DNA from: Paenimyroides ummariense
Lineage (GTDB): Bacteria > Bacteroidota > Bacteroidia > Flavobacteriales > Flavobacteriaceae
NCBI RefSeq assembly: GCF_900115115.1
Contig: NZ_FOVI01000005.1
Coordinates: 124,001-188,000, forward strand
Direction: 5' to 3'
DNA: 64,000 nt
Each line of letters opens with the position of its first letter. The stretch's first letter is position 1. The notes under the pieces are model-generated. The model ran no database searches. It was not told the origin of the DNA and saw nothing but the letters and a program-made list of their open reading frames with translations. Of the stretch, positions 38,672-48,217 are shown piece by piece. Position numbers and translations under genes: made by a program.

Positions 38672-40342
38672 ATGGCAAAAAATACACAGACAGAATTTAA
38701 CAGCAGAAAACTGTTTACCTATATAACAAAAGAAAAAAAAGACGTAGCCAGCATTTATATCTATGCCATTTTAAGTGGTTTGGTGCAGTTAAGCATACCG
38801 TTGGGCATACAGGCAATTGTTAGTTACGTTATGGGTGCTACTATGGTTACCTCTTTATATATTCTTATTGGTTTTGTGGTTTTCGGAACCTTCTTGGCAG
38901 GTTTTTTCCGTATACGCGTTATGCAGATCATTGAAAAAATCCAACAGAAATTGTTTGTAGAATATTCGCTGGCGTTTGCAGAAAAGCTGCCAAAAACCAA
39001 TTTGGCAACAACAAAAAAATACTATCTTCCCGAACTGGTGAACCGCTTTTTTGATGTTCCCAACCTGCAAAAAGGTATTTCTAAAATATTGCTCGAAATT
39101 CCTACTGCCTTAATTCAAATCGTATTCGGAATTATATTATTATCTTTCTATCACCCGTGGTTTCTGGTTTTTGGTGCATTGGTATTTATCCTTGTCATTG
39201 TTATTTTTCGATTCACATCAAGCTCGGGGATCGAATCAAGCTTGAAAGAAAGCGATAAAAAATACGAAGTGGCATCTTGGTTAGAAGACATCGCCGGATC
39301 GGTAAAAACGTTTAAAATCAACTCTAAAAGCGATACCCATTTAAAGGGAACAGACAACCGAGTGTTATCATACCTTACACACCGTACCAGCCATTTTAAA
39401 GTATTGTTGCTGCAATATTGGACTATTGTTCTTTTTAAGGTTCTTATTACGTTGCTGATGCTTTCCATTGGTACCTACCTGCTTATCAATCAAGAGTTGA
39501 ACATCGGAGCTTTCGTTGCAGCAGAAATTGTTGTTTTAACGATACTTACCGCTGTTGAAAAGCTGATTAAAAGTCTGGAAAGTTATTATGATGTGATTAC
39601 ATCGCTCACCAAATTGAGTAAAGTAACCGAATTGCCTGAAGAAAGCGATTCTAACATTGAAATTCCTGACAGTAAAAATGGTATGGAAATAATTTTTAAA
39701 GATGTAAGCATTCATTTTAACGATCAAAAACCGATCATCAACAACATTAATTTTGAAATACCCGAAAACAGCCTAACCGTTATTAAAGGTTATTTAGGAT
39801 CGGGTAAATCGTTACTATTGAACATGATGGCAGGTTTTTACGAGCCTACCAACGGAACCATTTTGTTTGATAAAGTGCCGTTAAGCAACATAAACAAAGC
39901 TACTTTTAGGGAACAAACCGGAATTTATCTGGAAGATATGCACATTATTAAAGGTACACTTTTAGATAATATTACGCTTGACAAAGAAAATTATCAAACA
40001 CAAGATGTACTAAATTTAGCCGAAGAATGGGGTATTGAAGATTTTTCGAGTCAGTTTACACAAGGTTTATTAACGCCTTTAAGTGATACCGACACCGAAC
40101 TTTCTTTCAGTTCCCGCAAAAAAATATTGTTGTTGCGTGCCATGTTAGGTAACAAACGATTGTTGTTGTTAGAAGATCCTGTGGACGGAATGGATCAGGA
40201 TTTTGCAGGGAAAATGACTGATTACTTGAAAAAGATCAAATTAAAAACAACCATAGTAATTGTTTCAGAAAACGAGGAATTAGTCAATGCAGCAGACAAT
40301 ATCTTATCGGTACAAAACGGCAATGTCATCCACATTAAATAA
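38672..40342 (+). CDS. Type I secretion-like ABC transporter with a degenerate ATPase domain
   Basis: A 556-residue half-transporter: six membrane helices (about residues 25-300) and a C-terminal nucleotide-binding domain (about 338-556). It lacks an N-terminal C39 peptidase. Walker A is close to normal (GYLGSGKS, 373-380). The Q-loop Gln is Glu421, the signature is LSFSS (477-481) instead of LSGGQ, Walker B reads LLLLEDP so the Asp and catalytic Glu are exchanged, and the H-loop His is Glu533. Such a domain could bind ATP but may hydrolyse it poorly. The next two genes encode an HlyD-like adaptor and a TolC-like channel, so together they form a type I secretion or export system with unknown cargo. 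Confidence 0.8.
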   Translation: MAKNTQTEFNSRKLFTYITKEKKDVASIYIYAILSGLVQLSIPLGIQAIVSYVMGATMVTSLYILIGFVVFGTFLAGFFRIRVMQIIEKIQQKLFVEYSLAFAEKLPKTNLATTKKYYLPELVNRFFDVPNLQKGISKILLEIPTALIQIVFGIILLSFYHPWFLVFGALVFILVIVIFRFTSSSGIESSLKESDKKYEVASWLEDIAGSVKTFKINSKSDTHLKGTDNRVLSYLTHRTSHFKVLLLQYWTIVLFKVLITLLMLSIGTYLLINQELNIGAFVAAEIVVLTILTAVEKLIKSLESYYDVITSLTKLSKVTELPEESDSNIEIPDSKNGMEIIFKDVSIHFNDQKPIINNINFEIPENSLTVIKGYLGSGKSLLLNMMAGFYEPTNGTILFDKVPLSNINKATFREQTGIYLEDMHIIKGTLLDNITLDKENYQTQDVLNLAEEWGIEDFSSQFTQGLLTPLSDTDTELSFSSRKKILLLRAMLGNKRLLLLEDPVDGMDQDFAGKMTDYLKKIKLKTTIVIVSENEELVNAADNILSVQNGNVIHIK

Positions 40343-40375
40343 ACAAGTCTCCTAAAAATTAAAGAAACAGCATCG

Positions 40376-41680
40376 ATGAAACCAAAATCTTTTGAAAACA
40401 TATATCATGTTCACAGAAATTCACGAGTAAAGAGGTGGTTCTACATTTTTATGGCACTGGCTATTATTACTCTTTTTTTACCGTGGACACAAAATATAAA
40501 AACTACGGGAACAGTAACCACACTTTATCAGGAACAACGCCCGCAAATGCTTAATTCACCTATTCCCGGACGAATTACCAAATGGCACGTAAAAAACGGT
40601 GATTACGTTAAAAAAGGTGATACTATTTTGCAACTTTCTGAAATTAAGGAAGATTATATGGATCCGTTGCTACTTTCGCGTACCGAAGATCAGGTGGAAG
40701 CAAAAAAAGGCGTGCGTGATTTTTACGAAGCCAAAATTGGAACTACCGATGCACAACTTGAAGCATTGAACAGTGCGCGCGAACTGAAACTACAACAGTT
40801 AAAAGTAAAGATTCAACAACTGAACAACAAACTTGCTGCAGAAGAAGCCGAACTAAAAGCAGCAAACAACGAGCTGAACCTTTCGGGAGACCAATACGAA
40901 CGTCAGCAAAAAATGTACGATGAAGGATTGGTATCGCTTACACAGTTTCAACAACGCAGTGTATCGTACCAAAACGCGTTAGCCAAGAAAACCGCAGCCG
41001 AAAACAAACTGGCACAAACCCGACAAGAAATCATTACCGTAAACATTGAACAGAATGCCACGGTGCAAGATTATACCGAAAAATTAAGTAAAATTCAAGG
41101 CGAGCGTTTTACAAGTATGGGACAAATTGAAAGCAGTACTGGTGAAATTGCCAAATTGGAAAGTCAAATGTCTAACTATAAAATTCGTCAGGGATTGTAT
41201 TATGTTCTGGCATCGCAAGACGGGCAAATTGTTCAATTGAGCAAATCGGGTATCGGTGAAATATTAAAAGACGGAGAAAGCATCGGCTCTATCGTGCCGT
41301 TAAATGTTGATTACGCCGTTGAAATATACATAAAACCGGTAGATCTTCCTTTAGTAAAACCCGGACAACGTGTTATGTGTATTTTCGATGGTTTTCCTGC
41401 AATTGTTTTTTCGGGATGGCCCAACACCAGTTACGGAGTCTTTGCCGGTAAAGTAATTGCTGTTGAAAGCAACATAACCACCAACGGACTTTTCAAGGCG
41501 CTGGTTGTTGAAGAAAAAGGTAAAAAACCATGGCCGCCCCAAATAAAAATGGGTGCCGGCGTTCAGGGAATCGCTATTTTGAACGACGTACCGATCTGGT
41601 ACGAACTGTGGCGAAACATCAACGGTTTCCCTGCCGATTACTATACCGTGAAAACCGATAAATCTACCCAGAAAAAATGA
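40376..41680 (+). CDS. HlyD-family membrane fusion protein
   Basis: A 434-residue adaptor with one N-terminal membrane helix (about residues 22-41, WFYIFMALAIITLFLPW) and a large periplasmic part. The lipoyl half IPGRITKWHVKNGDYVKKGD is followed by a long coiled coil (about 100-270, rich in Glu, Gln and Lys), and the second half is YVLASQDGQIVQLSKSGIGE. It should link the ABC transporter encoded just upstream to the outer-membrane channel encoded just downstream. The TolC start codon overlaps its stop codon (ATGA), so translation is coupled. Confidence 0.88.
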   Translation: MKPKSFENIYHVHRNSRVKRWFYIFMALAIITLFLPWTQNIKTTGTVTTLYQEQRPQMLNSPIPGRITKWHVKNGDYVKKGDTILQLSEIKEDYMDPLLLSRTEDQVEAKKGVRDFYEAKIGTTDAQLEALNSARELKLQQLKVKIQQLNNKLAAEEAELKAANNELNLSGDQYERQQKMYDEGLVSLTQFQQRSVSYQNALAKKTAAENKLAQTRQEIITVNIEQNATVQDYTEKLSKIQGERFTSMGQIESSTGEIAKLESQMSNYKIRQGLYYVLASQDGQIVQLSKSGIGEILKDGESIGSIVPLNVDYAVEIYIKPVDLPLVKPGQRVMCIFDGFPAIVFSGWPNTSYGVFAGKVIAVESNITTNGLFKALVVEEKGKKPWPPQIKMGAGVQGIAILNDVPIWYELWRNINGFPADYYTVKTDKSTQKK

Positions 41681-43083
41681 TAAAGTTTAACAATATCGTT
41701 TTTACGCTAATGCTGCTTATAAGCATAGCCGGTTTTGGGCAGGATACGCTGCGCATGAGCCACAATGAATTTATTTCTATTGTGAAAAGTTATCATCCGC
41801 TGGCTTACAACTATCGTTTACAAAATCAGATTGCCGAAGCTGAAATTCAAAAGGCACGCGGAAATTTCGATCCCTTGGTTGATGCCAAAAACGGTTCTAA
41901 AACCATAGACGGTACCGAATATTACAAGCAAACCAATGTGGGTTTAGAAATTCCAACCTGGTACGGTATAGAACTAAACGGAAGTTACAACTATATTAAC
42001 GGTCAAAAACTAAACAACAGCGATACCCGTGGTGGCTTGTATCAGTTTGGAGTAACGGTTCCATTGGCGAAAAATCTTTTGTACGATACACGTCGGGCGT
42101 TGTTGGATCAGGCAAAATCTGCTTTACAAATGACTCAGGCAGAACAAAAACTGCTTACAAACGAACTGCTGCTTAACGCCGATAATGCCTATTGGAACTG
42201 GGTTCGTATGTACGAAGAGTACCTGCTGCAAAGTCGTACCGTTGCTATAAACGAAGATCGACTGATCCTTACCAAAAAAACTTACGAATACGGCGAACGT
42301 GCAGCCATTGATACTACCGAAGTGGTTTCGCAACTGCAGAGTTATGAAGTAGAGAAACAAGATGCGTACCTTAAATTTATAAAAGCCACGCAAGAGCTTT
42401 CGGTTTTTTTATGGACCGAAAACCAGCAACCTTATGATGTGGAGCAACTAATAATTCCATCGCAAAAAATAACGCAGGCAGAATCGTATGAAAATTATGG
42501 CGTTTTACTGGCATTGATCGATCAACGGGATATTAACCGACATGCGGCATTGCAATATTATCAGCAGAAATTCAATATTTTAGAAAGTCAGCGTAGGCTG
42601 AAACGACAAAGTTTGCTGCCAAAACTGGATTTTACCTATAATTTTTTCAATAAAGAAAGTTACGAAACCGAACTACTGCCCCTTTTTGAAAACAATTACC
42701 AATACGGTTTAAAGCTGGAAATCCCGATTTTCTTGAGACAAGCGCGCGCCGATTACCAGATTGCCAAATATAAAATTGAGCAAAACCAGTTTGATGCCGA
42801 TTACAAACAACAAGAATTAAATGCAAAAATCACTGCATATAAAAATGAAGTTATAAGTTATCAGTCGCAAATAAACCTGATGCAGAGCAATATTGAAAAC
42901 TACAAACGTTTATTAAATGCCGAAGAGATCCGGTTCAGCAACGGTGAAAGTTCGCTTTTTTTAATCAACACACGTGAAAACAAGCTCTTGGAGGCCGAAC
43001 AAAAGTTGTTAGATCTGCGGTTGAAATTCATCAACAGCTACAACCAGCTAAAATGGTTTAACGAGAATTTTGAGGTGAATTGA
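41677..43083 (+). CDS. TolC-family outer membrane channel of the ABC export system
   Basis: A 468-residue outer-membrane protein with a signal peptide (MLLISIAGFGQ). Long amphipathic helices appear in two repeats; YEYGERAAIDTTEVVSQLQS and RFSNGESSLFLINTRENKL are the equivalent hairpin segments. It forms the exit duct for the ABC transporter and HlyD-like adaptor. It overlaps the adaptor gene by four bases and is the last gene of the operon; a bidirectional terminator follows. Confidence 0.88.
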   Translation: MIKFNNIVFTLMLLISIAGFGQDTLRMSHNEFISIVKSYHPLAYNYRLQNQIAEAEIQKARGNFDPLVDAKNGSKTIDGTEYYKQTNVGLEIPTWYGIELNGSYNYINGQKLNNSDTRGGLYQFGVTVPLAKNLLYDTRRALLDQAKSALQMTQAEQKLLTNELLLNADNAYWNWVRMYEEYLLQSRTVAINEDRLILTKKTYEYGERAAIDTTEVVSQLQSYEVEKQDAYLKFIKATQELSVFLWTENQQPYDVEQLIIPSQKITQAESYENYGVLLALIDQRDINRHAALQYYQQKFNILESQRRLKRQSLLPKLDFTYNFFNKESYETELLPLFENNYQYGLKLEIPIFLRQARADYQIAKYKIEQNQFDADYKQQELNAKITAYKNEVISYQSQINLMQSNIENYKRLLNAEEIRFSNGESSLFLINTRENKLLEAEQKLLDLRLKFINSYNQLKWFNENFEVN

Positions 43084-43104
43084 TAATATTCTTTTACAAA
43101 TAAA

Positions 43105-43130
43105 AAAAACAGGCATTGCAGCCTGTTTTT
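43105..43130. terminator. Bidirectional terminator between convergent genes
   Basis: AAAAACAGGC (43105-43114) and GCCTGTTTTT (43121-43130) form a perfect 10-bp stem with a 6-nt loop and T-rich ends on both strands. Confidence 0.85.
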
Positions 43131-43133
43131 AAA

Positions 43134-43298
43134 TTATGATTTTTTGATTTCCTGATAAAATACGGTTTTTGAACTGTTTATTGTAGGAATTTCAATTGCA
43201 GACAATTCGCCCTTAAGCTGCCAACCGTCTTGTAGTGCTTTTTTGGTCTGTCTTTCAAGGTCTTTTACCCTTGACGCTGTTAATACGTGACATTCCAT
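43134..43298 (-). CDS. Small DUF1737-like protein
   Basis: A 54-residue protein from ATG 43298 (MECHVLTASRVKDLE). The pattern VLTASRVKDLERQTKKALQDGWQLKG, taken as a helix then a GWQ turn, matches small DUF1737-type proteins that often read as stray one-domain genes. The frame is open up to 43355, but the earlier residues are hydrophobic and unlike the family. Function unknown. It is convergent with the TolC gene and shares its terminator. Confidence 0.5.
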   Translation of the reverse strand: MECHVLTASRVKDLERQTKKALQDGWQLKGELSAIEIPTINSSKTVFYQEIKKS

Positions 43299-43473
43299 GG
43301 AACTATTTTGTTTGTTAAGTTGTATCAAAACTATAAAAAAATACTTATAACTCATGAAGTTTCAATATTAATTAACAATTGCAGATCTTTATAAAACAGA
43401 AAAAAACACACAGATTTCAGGCTATTTAGTTCTTACGTCGGCTAAACTAACTAAAACAAAATTTCTGTTAATA

Positions 43474-45567
43474 TCAAAAAACATACTTTAACTGAAACGA
43501 TCCGAAATAATTCACCGGCTGTCCCGGATAGTAATATCTAGGTGCGCTGTTGCCAAAACCTGTGGCATTTACCAGAACCATTGAGGCGTACTGTTCGTTA
43601 AAAAGATTATTTACTCCAACATTTATCAATAAAGACAAAGAATCTATAACCTTACCCTGCCAATTCACAGCGGCATTGCAAAGGCTGTACGCATCAGAAA
43701 AAAGAGCATTGGCATCGTTTAACGGAATTTTATCAACAAAGAAATAATCGGCTTTTAAACCAAAACCATAAGGTAAATTGAACATAAAACCACCTGTAAA
43801 CTGGTTTTTAGGCACTCCGGTAAGATCGTTTTCTGAAAAATCCTGATCGTTCTGTTTAAAATCATCGAACCTAAAATTACCCAATGCAGCAGACACATAA
43901 GGTATCACCAGCGTTTTTCTGCCCAACTGCCACTTGTACTGTGCCATGAATTCTAACCCCATGTGAACCGTACTGCCGGCATTTACACCAACATATTGGT
44001 CTTCCAACACCCGGTGTGCCACCAACAAATCGTTCACTTTCATTCGGTAAAGAGCTGCTTCTGCATAAAATCGTTTATCGACAGAAAATAATTTTGTACC
44101 TAATTCAACATTGTAGCCGTTTTCCGGTTTGATCGACGTATTTACCTGTCCGTTATCATCCATTGTTTCTTCGATTGATGGCAGTGAATATCCTCTTCCC
44201 ACAGATACATATATCGTTTGATGTTTTGATGGCAGATAAGACAATGCGATTTGCGGAGCCCAGATTCCGTTGTATTCATAAGGCGTATCATAAACGTTGT
44301 CAAGCGGATACTTTTGCTGCAGCACAAATGATGTTTTATTGTAGTTAAGTCCGGCATTCAGCTCCCATTTTTCAGAGAAAACATACCGCAGCTGGCTGTA
44401 AACATTTACAAAATTCCGTCTTTGAAACAGTTGGTTTTTATCAGCACCTGCCAAACTTCCGCTTCCGTTATTTTCAAGATACAAATTCTCTAAAGTTGCC
44501 GCATCATATCCATCCTGAAAAAACTCAACCCCAACCGTTGCCTTTAAAAGTTTTCCATCCAACTGCCAACTGCCTACAAACTGCGAACGTGCACCAAAGG
44601 TTTCGGTTTTTTCCCTTAAAATATCAAATGGGCGCGGTTCATCACTATCCTTCAACGAATAAAAAACAGATGTCGCCGAAGTAATGTTCTCATGCAAGGC
44701 AAAATCGTAATTTAAACCCACCATAAAATTTTTATATGCCTCGTATCCTTTTGCCTCTTTCCAGTTTGCAGCCGCTGCTTTAGGATTGTTTAAAAACGTT
44801 TCCCTATCAATAGAACTGGCAATGTACGCCTGCAATGAAGTGAACTGCGACAGATAAGTCAATTTTGAATTTTTCTTACAGAAGGCATCGCCTGTTATGG
44901 TTACCCCTTCCCGATAATATTGACTGTTTTCACGGAATCCGTCACTTTGAACCTTATGGTATCCCACATTAAAACTATAAGTATGGGCACCATACGATGC
45001 AAAAATTCGGTTTTTTATCAATCCGAACGATCCAACCGTTGCAGAAACGCCCGCCTGCACCTGATCAGGATCGGCTGTTTTTGGTTGAAGCAGAACGGCA
45101 CCACCCAAACCGGCACCGTACACACTTGAAAGCGGTCCTTTAATGATGTGTATATTCTGAAGAAATTCCAGATCTATATCTTCAATGGTTGTTTCACTGT
45201 TCCCGCCCGTAAGCGGAATATTGCCAAAAAACGCCCGTACCTTGTTGGTTCCGTAAGGCGTTCGCGCGCCAATTCCCCGAATGGATAACCGGTTGGTGTT
45301 AAACGTAGCCGACTGCATAAGCACCCCCGGTACGGTATTGAGTATCGGTGCCAGTTCTACCCTGTTGTTGCTCTGTAAAAGTTTTGTATCTAATTTCGCG
45401 ACCGAAGCCGGCAATTGAAAAATACTGTCAGACACCTGCAACGGATACATTTGCGGACCGGAAGTACTAATCACCAAATCCTGCAACAAGGTGGAATGCA
45501 GCGAATCTTGTGCCCGAACTTTAAGAACTGTAATCAGGAAAAAAAGCACTGCTAAAAATTTCCTCAT
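43474..45567 (-). CDS. TonB-dependent outer-membrane receptor
   Basis: A 697-residue receptor with a signal peptide (FLITVLKVRAQ), a plug domain (about residues 45-160; LSIRGIGARTPYGTNKVRAF and VLLQP are recognisable) and a 22-stranded barrel ending in a strand with terminal Phe (FGSFQLKYVF). No carboxypeptidase-like N-terminal extension or SusD partner is present, so it resembles siderophore/cofactor-type receptors. It lies 12 bases after a sorbosone-dehydrogenase-like gene and is probably cotranscribed. The size and the partner make uptake of PQQ or a metal chelate worth considering. Confidence 0.88.
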   Translation of the reverse strand: MRKFLAVLFFLITVLKVRAQDSLHSTLLQDLVISTSGPQMYPLQVSDSIFQLPASVAKLDTKLLQSNNRVELAPILNTVPGVLMQSATFNTNRLSIRGIGARTPYGTNKVRAFFGNIPLTGGNSETTIEDIDLEFLQNIHIIKGPLSSVYGAGLGGAVLLQPKTADPDQVQAGVSATVGSFGLIKNRIFASYGAHTYSFNVGYHKVQSDGFRENSQYYREGVTITGDAFCKKNSKLTYLSQFTSLQAYIASSIDRETFLNNPKAAAANWKEAKGYEAYKNFMVGLNYDFALHENITSATSVFYSLKDSDEPRPFDILREKTETFGARSQFVGSWQLDGKLLKATVGVEFFQDGYDAATLENLYLENNGSGSLAGADKNQLFQRRNFVNVYSQLRYVFSEKWELNAGLNYNKTSFVLQQKYPLDNVYDTPYEYNGIWAPQIALSYLPSKHQTIYVSVGRGYSLPSIEETMDDNGQVNTSIKPENGYNVELGTKLFSVDKRFYAEAALYRMKVNDLLVAHRVLEDQYVGVNAGSTVHMGLEFMAQYKWQLGRKTLVIPYVSAALGNFRFDDFKQNDQDFSENDLTGVPKNQFTGGFMFNLPYGFGLKADYFFVDKIPLNDANALFSDAYSLCNAAVNWQGKVIDSLSLLINVGVNNLFNEQYASMVLVNATGFGNSAPRYYYPGQPVNYFGSFQLKYVF

Positions 45568-45579
45568 AACTAATAAAAA

Positions 45580-46863
45580 TTAGTTACCTGTATAAGAAAT
45601 TCGCCATAGAACATTTCCGCTATCGTCGTTAACAAGCAGCGAACCATCAGGAAGATTTTTAACAGCAGACGGTCTTCCGTACACTTTCGCTTTTTCATGA
45701 TCTGCAATAAAACCCGTCATAAAATCTTCGGGATTGCCACTTGGTTTTCCATCTTTAAAAGGAATGAACACCACTTTGTATCCAGAGAACGACGATTTGT
45801 TCCATGAACCGTGCTGGGCAACAAAAATACCGTTTCTGTATTTTTCAGGAAATTTAGATCCTGCATAAAAAGTCAGACCCAAAGAAGCGGTATGGTTTCC
45901 CACCGCAACATCGGGTACAAGCGCCTGCTTAACCAGATCGGGACGGATACCTTTTAATCGCGGATCTTCTATGTTGCCAAAGTACGAATACGGCCAGCCG
46001 TAAAACCCTGATTTCTGTACTTTTGTTACATAATCGGGCACCAAACCGTCGCCCAGATTATCGCGTTCGTTTACAGCCGTCCACAACGAACCATCTACCG
46101 GATTCCAGTCCATTCCCACCGGATTTCTTAAGCCCGAACCATAAATAATTTCGCCAGATCCGTCTAAATTTACCTCTAAAATGGCAGCCCTGCGCACTTC
46201 TTTTTCCAATCCGTACTCGCCCACATTACTTGCAGATCCAACCGATATATAAATTTTTGTCTGATCTTTATTGGTGATGATGTTTCGCGTCCAGTGGTTG
46301 TTGTATCCACCCGACGGAAGCTCCACAATTTTACGACCCTTACCCTGTAATTTCAGATCGCCTTTTTTGTAAGGATATACATACAACCCGTCGCTTAATG
46401 CCACATAAAACTGGTCTTTAACGATTAAGGTCCCAAACGGAAGTTTCAAATTTTCGGCAAACACTTCCCGTACTTCGTAGCTGCCGTTTTTATCGGCATC
46501 TCGTAAAATTGTGATTCTGTCTGCGCTGTTAAAGGTATTTGACTCGGTTACAAATATATCACCGTTGGGTGCAATGTAAGAAGTACGCGGGTTTTTAAGA
46601 TCAGATGCCAGGCGTTCCACTTTAAATCCGGCAGGCATTTTTGGCAACTGATTTTCGGGCCAATCTGCCATTACATGTCTGAAGGTTACCGATTCTGTTG
46701 CGTAAGGTGGCGGCAGTTTCATCGGCCCTACAGTAGTCATCACCGTTACACTGTCTTGTTTGCTGTACTGCTGTTTTTCTTTATCGGAAAGTTCCTTGAT
46801 TTTTTGCGCATGCGTGGCAGTTACGCACAGGCACGCCAATGCAATAGTTGTAATTCTTTTCAT
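45580..46863 (-). CDS. Glucose/sorbosone dehydrogenase-family beta-propeller protein
   Basis: A 427-residue exported protein (signal ACLCVTATHAQ) with a six-bladed propeller of the soluble aldose/L-sorbosone dehydrogenase family. Typical text includes PNGDIFVTESNTFNSADRI, SGLRNPVGMDWNP and FVAQHGSWN. Relatives use PQQ and calcium to oxidise sugar aldehydes in the periplasm, but many family members lack proof of cofactor. The TonB receptor gene follows in the same operon. A PQQ biosynthesis gene is not in the window, so the cofactor would have to come from elsewhere. Confidence 0.82.
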   Translation of the reverse strand: MKRITTIALACLCVTATHAQKIKELSDKEKQQYSKQDSVTVMTTVGPMKLPPPYATESVTFRHVMADWPENQLPKMPAGFKVERLASDLKNPRTSYIAPNGDIFVTESNTFNSADRITILRDADKNGSYEVREVFAENLKLPFGTLIVKDQFYVALSDGLYVYPYKKGDLKLQGKGRKIVELPSGGYNNHWTRNIITNKDQTKIYISVGSASNVGEYGLEKEVRRAAILEVNLDGSGEIIYGSGLRNPVGMDWNPVDGSLWTAVNERDNLGDGLVPDYVTKVQKSGFYGWPYSYFGNIEDPRLKGIRPDLVKQALVPDVAVGNHTASLGLTFYAGSKFPEKYRNGIFVAQHGSWNKSSFSGYKVVFIPFKDGKPSGNPEDFMTGFIADHEKAKVYGRPSAVKNLPDGSLLVNDDSGNVLWRISYTGN

Positions 46864-46967
46864 AGCAATAGTTTTATTTAAATAGCAATTTGTATAAAGT
46901 TATTAAAAACCCATCATAAAAAAAACAGTTTTCTGTAAAAGCAACCCTGCCAGTAAAGAATAAAAAA

Positions 46968-47008
46968 CTGCAGCATCAGATTTTTGTTACATATTCCTGA
47001 TGCTGCAG
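46968..47008 (-). terminator. Intrinsic terminator of the aldo/keto reductase gene
   Basis: CTGCAGCATCAG (46968-46979) and CTGATGCTGCAG (46997-47008) form a perfect 12-bp stem with a 17-nt loop; TTTTTTA follows on the minus strand. Confidence 0.85.
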
Positions 47009-47058
47009 TCTCATTAAAAGATTATAAAATTACGGATTTCATTCCGTATCAATTCAGA

Positions 47059-48003
47059 TTACTTATCCGCTTGGTTAAGAAATTTAATATCTTCTGTATC
47101 CAGCTGTAATTGTGGTGCTTTAAAAATAGTTTGCAACTGATTTTCGCCTGTTGCACTAACGATGGGTGCCGTAATTAAAGGATTAGCCAACAGCCAAGCC
47201 AACGCAACTGTTGCAGGTTGGGAATTGTGTTTTGCTGAAACATGATCCAATGCTGCCAATACTGCTTTTCCTTCTTTATTATAATATTTTTTAATTCCAC
47301 CGCCCCTTGCCGTTTGTTCAAAATCAGCCTCTGTTCTGTACTTTCCCGTTAAAAATCCGGCTGCCAATGAAAAATACGGAAACACACTCAAGCCATATTT
47401 TTCAACCAAAGGGGCATACTGTGTTTCAAACTTTTCTCTTTCCACCAAATTATAATGAGGCTGTAGTGCAACATATTTCGGCAGATCATTCTTTTCTGCC
47501 ACGTTAAAAGATTCTATCAGCCTTTCCGGAGAAACGTTGGAAGCCGCTATGTATCGTACCTTACCTGCCTTAATAATTTCATCATAAGCTGCCAGCGTTT
47601 CTTCAACCGGAGTTACATTATCATCAAAATGCGTGTAATACAGATCAATATGATCGGTTTTAAGGCGTTTTAGGGATTCGTCAACAGATTTAAGAATGTG
47701 TTTTTTACTGATGTCAAAACCGTGTTCTTTGGTTTCGGATCCCACTTTTGTAGCCAGCACTATGTTATTCCTGTTCTTTCTTTCGCGCATCCATTTACCA
47801 ATGATTTCTTCGGACTGACCGCCTGTTCCGTTTACCCACCATGAGTAGGTATCGGCGGTATCGATAAAATTAAATCCAGCCTCGTAAAACCTGTCCAATA
47901 TATGGAACGATTCTTTTTCATTCAATGTCCAGCCAAAAACGTTGCCTCCAAAATTTATAGGCGCAATTTCAAGGTCGGTATTATTTATTATTCGTTTTTT
48001 CAT
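47059..48003 (-). CDS. Aldo/keto reductase
   Basis: A 314-residue NADPH-dependent oxidoreductase with a TIM-barrel pattern. FNFIDTADTYSWW holds the catalytic Asp and Tyr, VLATKVG the Lys, and HIDLYYTHFDD the His, so the catalytic tetrad is complete. It resembles the AKR11/12-like group with a GGQSEEIIGKWM insert. Substrate unknown. It stands alone with its own terminator. Confidence 0.88.
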   Translation of the reverse strand: MKKRIINNTDLEIAPINFGGNVFGWTLNEKESFHILDRFYEAGFNFIDTADTYSWWVNGTGGQSEEIIGKWMRERKNRNNIVLATKVGSETKEHGFDISKKHILKSVDESLKRLKTDHIDLYYTHFDDNVTPVEETLAAYDEIIKAGKVRYIAASNVSPERLIESFNVAEKNDLPKYVALQPHYNLVEREKFETQYAPLVEKYGLSVFPYFSLAAGFLTGKYRTEADFEQTARGGGIKKYYNKEGKAVLAALDHVSAKHNSQPATVALAWLLANPLITAPIVSATGENQLQTIFKAPQLQLDTEDIKFLNQADK

Positions 48004-48085
48004 CTGTACTTTTCTCTTTATAATTAGTTACATATTTTACAAATATAAACCCAAGGGTGCCTTTCGAAAACTTTCCATAAAAAAC

Positions 48086-48130
48086 TTCTCGATACAATTT
48101 TTCTCAACGTCAGTTCGAGCTTATCGAGAA
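48086..48130 (-). repeat. Dyad element that also serves as a terminator (REP-like)
   Basis: TTCTCGATA (48086-48094) and TATCGAGAA (48122-48130) flank a section with TCAGTTCGAGC. Read on the minus strand a T run follows, so it could end the META-gene transcript. The TCAGTTCGAG type of sequence looks like a dispersed intergenic repeat; only one copy is seen here. Confidence 0.4.
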
Positions 48131-48217
48131 CTCATTACTAAAAATCTACCCGAATTTACGGCTATCTGTATATCAAGTATATTTGGGTGTATTGTTCGTG
48201 ATAGTTAATTGTTATTT

